From an uncultured Spirochaetia bacterium (GTDB lineage Bacteria; Spirochaetota; Spirochaetia; SZUA-6; Bin103), in NCBI GenBank assembly GCA_958296075.1, contig CATQHW010000003.1:806001-870000 (forward strand): a stretch of 64,000 bases of DNA, in the 5' to 3' direction. Shown here piece after piece: positions 56,986 to 64,000 of the stretch (positions are counted from its first letter, which is position 1; every line of letters starts with the position of its first letter). Both the position numbers and the translations under genes were made by a program. The notes beneath the pieces were generated by a model. It saw nothing but the letters and a program-made list of their open reading frames with translations. It had not been told where the DNA came from and ran no database searches.

Positions 56986-58388
56986 TGCTGGAGATTTCCG
57001 TCGAGTTATTGCACGGAACGTTCCGTGCCGATGCCGATGGAACGGCCGGAACGGGCGGCCTGACCCGCGCGGAGTGGCCCCCCGGACCGTCGCGTCTCTT
57101 GGCGGCGATGATCGCGGCGGATGGCACACGCGAGAGATGCAGGGTGACGGACGGCTCCGAACTGGAGTGGTTCGAGCAGCTTCCGGCACCCGTCATCCAC
57201 GCTCACGGCGCGCCATGGCATCAGCCGCTACAACCTCGTTACGTCGTTCTTCACAAAGGGAGCGCGGAGAACAACACGCATCAGGAGTACGTCGGGCGCA
57301 GAGGGGCGCAGATACGCCCCGGAGTTCGGGTTACGCCTCGCTATCCTCACGTGGTCTACTCGTGGAACACCGAAACTCCATCGGACATAGTCGACGCCCT
57401 CCGCCGGCGCGCCGCCCGTATCGGCTACCTGGGAGCCGCCGACTCTCCGGTACGCGTGCGAGTCGGCACGCGACTGCCGGAGGCGGACGTAACCGGAGAC
57501 GCGTTTTATCCCGATCCGCATGGGGACATGAAGATCGGCGTACCCGCGGCAGGCGACGTCCGTATCCTCGACGCGATGTACGCACAGTGGGTCGAACGCG
57601 GAGCCGCAGTCGCTCGTGCCCAATATCCAGCCCTTCGCCATCAGGCGTCCTACCGTTCTCCGCAGGCTGCCGCTCCCAACGATACCGTCGGGACAGTAGT
57701 AGCGTGGCTTCGTTTGGGCACGGCGGTCTCGGGCCGCCGCATTAACGCGGTTACGTCGTTGTTCAAGGACGCAGTCCTCGGCCGGCACCAGAAACTCCAC
57801 GGCGAACCGCCCGCGGTTCTTCATGGGCATGGGTTCACACGAACCGGCTACGAGATCGCCCGTTACCTGGCCCTGCCCGACGTCGGCCACCGGCGATCAC
57901 GCGGGAGGATTCACGGGTTGGCCCTGTGGATGCCCCCTGGGTGCGACGCGGTATTGCGCAGCCGGGTTCGGGATGCGGCGTTCGCGGTACGACGGCTGAC
58001 CGGTCGCGGCGTGGACGTGTCCGTTCAACCGCGGGACGACGAGGAACGGCCTTTCGCAGCGAACCCAGTCCGTTGGACGCGATCGTCACGTTGCTGGACG
58101 ACGGCATTTCCAGCGATTCACGAGCGTCGCCGGCCTCTGGACTTGGCCGAGGTGTCGCGGTGGTGTGAGCACGCCGGTCTGCCCTCCCCGGTCAGGTTCC
58201 GGTCGGCACGCTCGCCGTTGGTCCACGGCGCGGTCGATCTTGCTCCGGTGGAGGTGAATCGTCCCGGAAGACCCGGGCTACCATATTCTCACGTCAAACT
58301 CTGGTTCGAGGAACCTGTTGCCGGGCCGGTGGTAATCGGCTCTGGCCGACAGCGCGGTTTCGGACTTTGCGTACCGGTAGAGACGTAA
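56985..58388 (+). CDS. csb2: Type I-G CRISPR Cas5-Cas6 fusion (Csb2/GSU0054 family)
   Basis: 467 aa. The first residues EISVELLHGTFRA and EWPPGPSRLLAAMIAA are diagnostic of Csb2. The Cas6-like C-terminal half ends with a Gly-rich loop IGSGRQRGFGLCVPV, expected to hold crRNA. Csb2 processes pre-crRNA and caps the complex. A His in HGHGFTRTGY or elsewhere could be catalytic. Stop abuts the cas3 ATG. Confidence 0.9.
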   Translation: MLEISVELLHGTFRADADGTAGTGGLTRAEWPPGPSRLLAAMIAADGTRERCRVTDGSELEWFEQLPAPVIHAHGAPWHQPLQPRYVVLHKGSAENNTHQEYVGRRGAQIRPGVRVTPRYPHVVYSWNTETPSDIVDALRRRAARIGYLGAADSPVRVRVGTRLPEADVTGDAFYPDPHGDMKIGVPAAGDVRILDAMYAQWVERGAAVARAQYPALRHQASYRSPQAAAPNDTVGTVVAWLRLGTAVSGRRINAVTSLFKDAVLGRHQKLHGEPPAVLHGHGFTRTGYEIARYLALPDVGHRRSRGRIHGLALWMPPGCDAVLRSRVRDAAFAVRRLTGRGVDVSVQPRDDEERPFAANPVRWTRSSRCWTTAFPAIHERRRPLDLAEVSRWCEHAGLPSPVRFRSARSPLVHGAVDLAPVEVNRPGRPGLPYSHVKLWFEEPVAGPVVIGSGRQRGFGLCVPVET

Positions 58389-61148
58389 ATGATCGAGACT
58401 CCACCGTTTCCTGAGTTCTACCGGGCTATCAACGGGCGGGACCCGTTTCCGTGGCAATCGCGCTTGGCCGAACAGGTAGCCAAGACCGAAGAGTGGCCGA
58501 AGGAAGTAGGCATACCGACGGGTCTGGGGAAGACAGCCTGTCTGGAGATCGCCACTTGGTGGCTGGCAGCGCAGGCCGATCGCTCTCCGGCAGACCGAAC
58601 AGCGCCGACCCGGATCTGGTGGCTCGTCAACCGCCGGCTGCTGGTCGACTCGACGACCGAACATGCCGAAGCGATCGGCAGGGCTCTCAGCGACCCGCGT
58701 GCAACCTCTGTTATCGCTGCGATCGCCGATCGGCTGCGCTCCCTGTCTGCGGACCAGACGTCCGAACCGCTTGAAGTCATCCGGCTTCGCGGCGGGGTCC
58801 CGGCGCGTAGTCCGACAGACCCGTCAAGGCCAACCGTCATACTGTCTACGCTGCCGATGTATGGATCCAGGCTGCTGTTCCGCGGCTACGGGGCTACCAG
58901 ATCGACGCGGCCGATCGAGGCTGCCATGGCGGGAACCGACAGCTTGGTCATTCTGGACGAGGCCCATCTGGCGCCCCACTTGGCCGCACTGCTGCCGGCG
59001 CTATCGGACTGTGTTCCGGACGCGCGGCCGGTCCTCAACCCGAGTCGTTCGCGGCCCTCGATGGTGGCGCTGACGGCAACCGGCGATGCCGTCGAAGGAG
59101 ACCGTTTCGACCTCGACGCCGACGACGAAGCCCACCCGATCGTGCGGCGGCGGCTCGATGCCGTGAAGTCGATGGAGGTGCGCGTGCAGTCGGGCGACGT
59201 CGCGCGACGGCTTGCCCAGGCAACGCGGTCCCTGATCGAGGAAGCAGACGATCCGGCGGCGTGTGTTGTGTTTGTCAACACTCCTGCAACCGCCCGGGCA
59301 GTTTTTGGCCGTCTGCGGGACATGATGACGGACGAAACGGCGGAAATCCTGCTCTTGACGGGTCGTGCGCGGGAACGGGAAGCGGAACGCACGCGGCAAC
59401 GGATTCTCGATCCCGTTGCCGGTATGGCGGCGACCCGCGATCCGGCGGCGGGCCGCCAGCGACATTTGATCGTAGTCGCGACGCAGACCCTCGAAGTCGG
59501 TGCCGACATCGACGCCGAATTTCTCGTAACGGAGGCGTGCGGTGTCCGGGCGCTGACGCAGCGTCTGGGACGTTTGAACCGACTGGGCCGCAATCGGCAT
59601 GCTCGCGCAATCTACGTGCACCTGCCGCCGCCCAAGAACAGGGGCCGGAAGACCCGACAGCGCGAAGAGTGGCCGGTGTACGGCAGCGAACCGGCGTCGG
59701 TGCGGCGCAGACTCGATGCGGCCCTGCTCCATTGCGGGACCGGCACCGTGGATCTTTCGCCCCGACAGGTAGCCAAGACCCTGGGAGAGCCGGGAGACGA
59801 CCCCGGCCGAGCGCCGGAGATATTGACCGGTCTTCTGTGGGAGTGGGTAAAGACGACCACTCCCCCGGATGGCGAAGCACCGGTCGAACCCTACTTCTCC
59901 GGTATCGCCGCGCCGGATTATTCGGTGTCTCTCATCTGGCGAGTCTACCTTCCCAAGGATGGCCAGTTGCTGTGGCCGCGCGCTACCGATCGAGAGTCCG
60001 TCGAGGTACCGCTCGGCGAGGCACGGGAAGTGTTTGGCGATGACGAGAGCTTGCGGCGTCTCGGAGTCGACGGCGTGTCGATCGAGACCATTTCGAAGGA
60101 TGAACTTCGTCCCGGTGACGTGATCGTGTTGGCGACCGACCGCGGCTTGTTGGATCGGTTCGGATGGGATCCAGGGTCTTCTGCGCCCGTCGTCGACGTG
60201 TCGATTGCGGAGTACGGCGTGCCGTTGGATAGCGACGCGCTCCGGAGGCTATGTGGCACTTCCATGAACGATCTGGTTGACAGAGCACTGGGAGTCGCGG
60301 CGGACGATGAGGACCTCGACGAGCGGGATCAAGCCGAAGCGATTGCGCAAATCATGGGTGCCCTGGGCGGCGTTACGCCGCCGGGGTGGGAAAAGGCCGA
60401 GTGGGACGAGCTCATGGGCGCTATAGTTCCGCGGACCGCCGTCGAGAGCAACGAAGTAGCCCGTCTGGTCAAGAAGAACGCGGCTGGCGAGCCGCTCAGC
60501 GACGAGCTTGACGAGATGTCTCGTGCCGAGACTGCGGTCGAACTGGAACGTCACGGCGAGGCCGTAGCCGCGCGGTCGCGCTCGATCGCGGAACGGCTCG
60601 GTATTTCCGCCGAGCTGGCGGCCGTAATCGAACGAGCCGGCCGGTTTCATGACCTGGGCAAGGCGGACCGGCGCTTTCAGCGGTGGCTCGATCCCGACGG
60701 GCAGCACCCCGTCATGGTAGCCAAATCCGGAATGCCGCGCAGTCGCTGGACCGCCGCACGGGTCGCAGCCGGATGGCCGCGGGGCGGGCGTCATGAAGAG
60801 CTGTCGGCGCGCTTGGTGCGTCGTTGGCTGGACCGACACCCGGATCGGTTGGAGTCGCCTCTGGCCGAGTTGCTCGTCCACCTCATCATAAGCCATCACG
60901 GTAACGGTCGGCCGCTTCTGCTCCCGGCGGATGGCCACACGGTGGAGGAAGTGTCCGCAGACGTGGACGGTGTCCTCATCGATGCATCGGCCGACCTCTC
61001 GACAATCGACTGGACTCAGCCGACTCGATTCCGACGGCTCAATGGTCTGTTCGGGCCGTGGGGACTTGCTCTGTTGGAGGCGATCGTGCGCCGGGCCGAC
61101 CACACGGTTTCGGCCGGAGCGCGAGTACGGGAACTGGAGATTCGCTGA
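58389..61148 (+). CDS. cas3: Type I-G CRISPR Cas3 helicase-nuclease
   Basis: 919 aa. The SF2 helicase comes first: motif I GIPTGLGKTACLEIA (~42-55), DEAH in VILDEAHLAPH (~187), motif III MVALTATGD and motif VI QRLGRLNRLGR. The HD nuclease is at the C-terminus (RFHDLGKADRRFQRWL ~752, then ISHHGNGRPLLL), the domain order found in I-G rather than I-E/I-C. It unwinds and degrades target DNA recruited by Cascade. Translationally coupled to csb2 and the next gene. Confidence 0.93.
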   Translation: MIETPPFPEFYRAINGRDPFPWQSRLAEQVAKTEEWPKEVGIPTGLGKTACLEIATWWLAAQADRSPADRTAPTRIWWLVNRRLLVDSTTEHAEAIGRALSDPRATSVIAAIADRLRSLSADQTSEPLEVIRLRGGVPARSPTDPSRPTVILSTLPMYGSRLLFRGYGATRSTRPIEAAMAGTDSLVILDEAHLAPHLAALLPALSDCVPDARPVLNPSRSRPSMVALTATGDAVEGDRFDLDADDEAHPIVRRRLDAVKSMEVRVQSGDVARRLAQATRSLIEEADDPAACVVFVNTPATARAVFGRLRDMMTDETAEILLLTGRAREREAERTRQRILDPVAGMAATRDPAAGRQRHLIVVATQTLEVGADIDAEFLVTEACGVRALTQRLGRLNRLGRNRHARAIYVHLPPPKNRGRKTRQREEWPVYGSEPASVRRRLDAALLHCGTGTVDLSPRQVAKTLGEPGDDPGRAPEILTGLLWEWVKTTTPPDGEAPVEPYFSGIAAPDYSVSLIWRVYLPKDGQLLWPRATDRESVEVPLGEAREVFGDDESLRRLGVDGVSIETISKDELRPGDVIVLATDRGLLDRFGWDPGSSAPVVDVSIAEYGVPLDSDALRRLCGTSMNDLVDRALGVAADDEDLDERDQAEAIAQIMGALGGVTPPGWEKAEWDELMGAIVPRTAVESNEVARLVKKNAAGEPLSDELDEMSRAETAVELERHGEAVAARSRSIAERLGISAELAAVIERAGRFHDLGKADRRFQRWLDPDGQHPVMVAKSGMPRSRWTAARVAAGWPRGGRHEELSARLVRRWLDRHPDRLESPLAELLVHLIISHHGNGRPLLLPADGHTVEEVSADVDGVLIDASADLSTIDWTQPTRFRRLNGLFGPWGLALLEAIVRRADHTVSAGARVRELEIR

Positions 61149-62041
61149 TGCGGGAAGTGACCTGTCCGGGACTGCCGGCGTCCTGGCTCAACGCTTGGTT
61201 GGCTGCTGTGGGGGCCACGGTGCTGGACTCCCGCCTCCGCCTGCGCTGGACGACAGAGACCACGCCGACCGCCGTACTCTCCGCCAAAGATATCGATCCT
61301 GTGGCGGCCTTGGCTGGTTCATGGCCGGATAAGGACGAACTGGCGGACATGCCGATTGCCGAACAATGGGACGGCACGCCTTCACTGCCGAGAAAGGTAT
61401 CGGTGGACGCGTTCGCCGCACGAGTGCGGGCCACCCGGGGTCACTGCCGCTCTTGGACGTTGTCATCGACTATGACCGATCTCGACGTGGATGAGAATGG
61501 GGACGTTGCTCATGCTCCTTTCGACCCGCCAGGTCCCGGTCAGATCAAGTGGCTGCATCATCGCCTGCTGAAGGTTCACGGCCAGGTCGAACCGTCCGCG
61601 GAACGGCTTCTGGAGTCGTTTGCCGGCCACGCTGCCAGGGTCACAGACAACGGTCTCGGATTCGACATCTCCAGGATGGGATCACAATCTGATGCCTACG
61701 ACAAGGCGGTGGATCCGGTAATCGAGGTACTGGCGTTTTATGGCCTTGCGCTATTGCCGGTGCGTGGCGCGGGGACGGACCGGAGTACCGGCAATACCCC
61801 ATACTCTGCTGCGATCCAAAGAGGCTGGCGCAGGATGCCAGGCCGCAGACACGAACACCGGTTCACGTGGCCCGCGTGGACGGACGCGCTAGACCACGCG
61901 AGCGTAGACGCGCTTCTCGACGTCTGGAAACCCGACAAGCGTTCCTGGCGGCGGATAGGCGTACATGCCGCTTGGCAGAGCGTTCGTTTCCAGCCCGCCA
62001 CGGTGGACAGGACACGAGCGTTCGGATCGGAACCCCTGTAA
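61148..62041 (+). CDS. Type I-G/I-U-specific protein between cas3 and cas4 (small Cas8-slot protein)
   Basis: 297 aa, starting at the ATG overlapping the cas3 stop (ATGATG-type). It begins VTCPGLPASWLNAWLAAVGA, a pattern shared with the N-terminal region of I-U/I-G large-subunit families. It is far shorter than Csx17 (~700 aa), the Cas8 of characterised I-G systems. It may be a compact Cas8u2/Csb3-like subunit or the family annotated as a Cas3 extension; I cannot decide between them. No catalytic motif seen. If no Csx17 is encoded elsewhere, this protein should supply PAM recognition. Confidence 0.65.
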   Translation: MREVTCPGLPASWLNAWLAAVGATVLDSRLRLRWTTETTPTAVLSAKDIDPVAALAGSWPDKDELADMPIAEQWDGTPSLPRKVSVDAFAARVRATRGHCRSWTLSSTMTDLDVDENGDVAHAPFDPPGPGQIKWLHHRLLKVHGQVEPSAERLLESFAGHAARVTDNGLGFDISRMGSQSDAYDKAVDPVIEVLAFYGLALLPVRGAGTDRSTGNTPYSAAIQRGWRRMPGRRHEHRFTWPAWTDALDHASVDALLDVWKPDKRSWRRIGVHAAWQSVRFQPATVDRTRAFGSEPL

Positions 62042-62044
62042 GCG

Positions 62045-62665
62045 ATGGAATCAGATGGTCCGGTTGTCGCGATTTCTGCTATTGAGCACTTCGTCTATTG
62101 TCCCCGACAGTGCGCGCTGATCCATTGCGACGGCGTGTGGTCCGATAACGCTCACACGGTCACGGGATCACGAGCCCACCGCCGGGTCGACAGCGGCACC
62201 CACCGCCACGAACGGGGGCGGCTCGTGCTACGAACGATTCCACTCTGGTCCGAGACGCTCGGGCTCTCTGGGCGTGCGGACGTGGTGGAGATCGAGGCAG
62301 GAATCGTGCGGCCCGTCGAATACAAGTCGGGCACGCGTCACGGGGCCGCCGCAGACCTTCAGCTCTGTGCTCAGGCGCTGTGCCTCGAAGAGATGCTCGA
62401 CGTCGAAATCCCCGATGGCTGCGTATGGTATGGCGGAACGCGGCGCCGGGTGAGCGTTGCCTTCACACCGGCGCTGCGCCGTGAAGTTGGCGAGATCGTT
62501 CGCGAAATCCGCATGCAATTAGTGACGGCCGTGCTGCCGGACGCGCCCAACGATCAACGTTGTGGGAAATGCCAGCTACTACATCACTGTCTGCCTCAAG
62601 TCGCCAGCAAACCGCAGAAGGTGATCCGCTACATGCAGGGCGTCGTATTTCAGTGCGCTACCTGA
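62045..62665 (+). CDS. cas4: CRISPR-associated Cas4 exonuclease
   Basis: 206 aa. A RecB-like nuclease with [4Fe-4S] Cys in YCPRQCAL (C19, C23) and C-terminal CGKCQLLHHCL. The active site has GRADVVEIE and VRPVEYKSGTRHGA (ExK), with the Gln in LQLCAQAL. It trims prespacers to the PAM during adaptation. In most I-G loci cas4 is fused to cas1. Here a stop separates them, with the cas1 start 12 bases before it in another frame. Confidence 0.9.
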   Translation: MESDGPVVAISAIEHFVYCPRQCALIHCDGVWSDNAHTVTGSRAHRRVDSGTHRHERGRLVLRTIPLWSETLGLSGRADVVEIEAGIVRPVEYKSGTRHGAAADLQLCAQALCLEEMLDVEIPDGCVWYGGTRRRVSVAFTPALRREVGEIVREIRMQLVTAVLPDAPNDQRCGKCQLLHHCLPQVASKPQKVIRYMQGVVFQCAT

Positions 62666-63669
62666 GCACGGTATACGTTCGCGATCATCGTGCCCGAGTT
62701 ACGCATCGTCGCGGCTCGCTGCTGGTATCTTCCCCTGACGGAACCCAGAGAGTCCCGCTGGAAGCGATCGACGCGGTCATCATGCTGGGCAGCGGCCAGA
62801 TCACGACTCAGGCGCTGGAAGCGTGCGTCCGACGCGGCGTTCGCGTCACAGCGCTGAAGATGAGCGGTGCGGTGCGGTTCGTAGTCGGCGACTCGACCGG
62901 TGGAAACGTACACTTGCGAACTGCCTTGTATCAGGCCGTCTCCGACACCGATCATTCGCTGGCGCTGTCCAGGGCGATCGTAGCGGCGAAACTTCAGAAC
63001 AGCAGGAAGGTGGTGGACCGATGGGCGCGGGATGAGAAGGAACCGGCACAATCCTGCCTTCTCGCAGAACGAGCCGCACAGATTGCGGCGCGAATTTCTC
63101 GTTTGCCCGGTGCTCACACAGCAGACCACGTTCGAGGAGTGGAAGGCGATGCGGCCAGAGCCTACTTCGGTGCGGTCGGTCGAGCCCTGTCGAAGAGCGA
63201 TCTCCGGTTCTCGGCGCGCAGCAAGCGACCGCCGCGTGATCCAGTCAACGCCATGCTCGGATTTTGCTACGGGTTGTTGGTAACGGAGTATATCGGTGCC
63301 CTCGAAAGCGTCGGGCTGGATTACCAGATGGGGTTCTTCCATCGCCCGCGTTCCGGCAGGCCATCGCTTGCCCTGGATCTTGCGGAAGAACTGCGGCCGC
63401 TGACGGATCGGTTCGTGGTGTCCCTGGTTCGCCGGCGGCAGGTAGGACCGGACAGTTTCGTGAGGATGCCCGGAGGTGCGGTCTATCTGAGTGATGACGG
63501 CAGAACGAGCCTGATCAGAGCATGGGAAGCTCACAAGGAAGTGGAGACTCATCATGCCATGTCCGGTCGACCGATAGGCCGGTGGGCGCTCCCGTCGGTC
63601 CAGGCAACTTTGCTCGCGCGTCACCTGCGGGGTGATCTTCCTGCGTATCCGCCGTTCGTCATGGCCTGA
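62653..63669 (+). CDS. cas1: CRISPR-associated endonuclease Cas1
   Basis: 338 aa from a GTG at 62653 inside the end of cas4 (13-base overlap). Catalytic residues fit: Glu in RGVEGDAARAYFGAV, His in GFFHRPRSGRPSLA and Asp/Glu in ALDLAEEL. The N-terminal beta domain reads TVYVRDHRARVTHRRGSLLV. The open frame extends upstream to 62560, over the 3' end of cas4. Integrase of the Cas1-Cas2 spacer acquisition complex. Confidence 0.93.
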   Translation: MRYLSTVYVRDHRARVTHRRGSLLVSSPDGTQRVPLEAIDAVIMLGSGQITTQALEACVRRGVRVTALKMSGAVRFVVGDSTGGNVHLRTALYQAVSDTDHSLALSRAIVAAKLQNSRKVVDRWARDEKEPAQSCLLAERAAQIAARISRLPGAHTADHVRGVEGDAARAYFGAVGRALSKSDLRFSARSKRPPRDPVNAMLGFCYGLLVTEYIGALESVGLDYQMGFFHRPRSGRPSLALDLAEELRPLTDRFVVSLVRRRQVGPDSFVRMPGGAVYLSDDGRTSLIRAWEAHKEVETHHAMSGRPIGRWALPSVQATLLARHLRGDLPAYPPFVMA

Positions 63670-63672
63670 CCA

Positions 63673-63963
63673 ATGGACATTCTCGTAGCGTACGACATCG
63701 CCGATACCGAGGGTGTCGGGGCGTCAAGGCTCAGACGAATCGCCCAGGTATGCGAGAAGTACGGCCAACGTGTGCAGTTCTCGGTGTTCGAGTTCCGATT
63801 GTCTCCCGAGCGCATTGCTCGGATGCTCGGCGAGATCCAGGACGTGATCGATCGCGATCACGACTCCGTGCTCGTCTACCGCTTCCCGGGTCGCCTGGAA
63901 GACGTCAGGGTACGATACGGGCGAAGTGAGGTTCACGAACTCGGCCATCCGTGGGTACTCTGA
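63673..63963 (+). CDS. cas2: CRISPR-associated Cas2
   Basis: 96 aa ferredoxin-fold protein: DILVAYDIADTEGV with the metal-binding Asp, CEKYGQRVQFSVFEFRL, and a SVLVYRFPG strand. It bridges Cas1 dimers in spacer integration. Starts three bases after cas1 and ends the operon. The last 37 bases of the window after it are too short to show a repeat. Confidence 0.93.
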   Translation: MDILVAYDIADTEGVGASRLRRIAQVCEKYGQRVQFSVFEFRLSPERIARMLGEIQDVIDRDHDSVLVYRFPGRLEDVRVRYGRSEVHELGHPWVL

Positions 63964-64000
63964 CAACCGTGCGAACCATCAGTGATCCGACGGAGCGCCG

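Noticed and set aside
63964-64000. Start of a CRISPR array after cas2
   Set aside because: Only 37 bases remain and no repeated unit can be seen. I report no array.

Overview
The window reads as the chromosome of a GC-rich, Gram-negative, heterotrophic bacterium. Evidence for an outer membrane is a heptose-1-phosphate adenylyltransferase-like gene, a family 9 (heptosyltransferase-type) glycosyltransferase and two TolC-type outer-membrane factors. Several Gfo/Idh/MocA oxidoreductases, SDRs, a PhyH dioxygenase, a P450 and an RraA-type protein recall environmental or host-associated lineages such as sponge-symbiont MAGs. No rRNA, tRNA or taxonomic marker is present, so I do not name a phylum.

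Layout. 1-2300: end of a Uma2-type nuclease and a broken AAA/TOPRIM ATPase. 2350-8140: a minus-strand run of acs, a P450, the Mo-cofactor pair mocA/xdhC and a DUF420 membrane protein. 8146-17300: envelope and metabolic genes (HldE-C-like, GT9, DUF368, a frameshifted Gfo/Idh, the TgpA-like transglutaminase/DUF58 pair, two SDRs, a small membrane protein). 17300-21050: a GNAT-like gene, a heavily decayed aconitase, a HrgC-like membrane protein and a 47-codon scrap of a formylglycine-generating-enzyme domain. 21050-25400: nitroreductase, D-threonine aldolase-like protein, M20 peptidase, Gfo/Idh and a truncated DUF1707 protein. 25450-27070: a three-gene island of unrecognised proteins with lower GC than its surroundings. 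27240-36930: CcdA/TlpA redox pair, CDGSH protein, PhyH, RraA, an operon of response regulator, histidine kinase and two TolC proteins, and another Gfo/Idh.

37098 to the right edge is mostly a defence and mobile-gene island interrupted by glutamate dehydrogenase and a TIM-barrel isomerase. It holds a convergent methyltransferase/PLD-nuclease pair (probable restriction-modification), an antitoxin-PIN hybrid, and a 1.66-kb tandem array of Rpn nuclease genes. Each array unit carries an RHH antitoxin, a VapC stub and a transposase relic. A KAP P-loop NTPase, a type I R-M operon (hsdM-hsdS-hsdR plus a YgjP-like metallopeptidase), another Rpn relic and a complete type I-G (formerly I-U) cas operon follow: csb1, csb2, cas3, a ~297-aa subtype protein, cas4, cas1, cas2. 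The CRISPR array is not inside the window. If present, it probably begins beyond 64000.

How parts work together: the cas genes are closely spaced or overlapping from csb1 to cas2 and look like one transcription unit with a plausible promoter at 55733-55760. The hsd genes and ygjP are translationally coupled in one direction. The two-component system is coupled by overlapping start and stop codons to two outer-membrane efflux genes. Many genes near the island are truncated, frameshifted or duplicated, which points to active recombination and decay.
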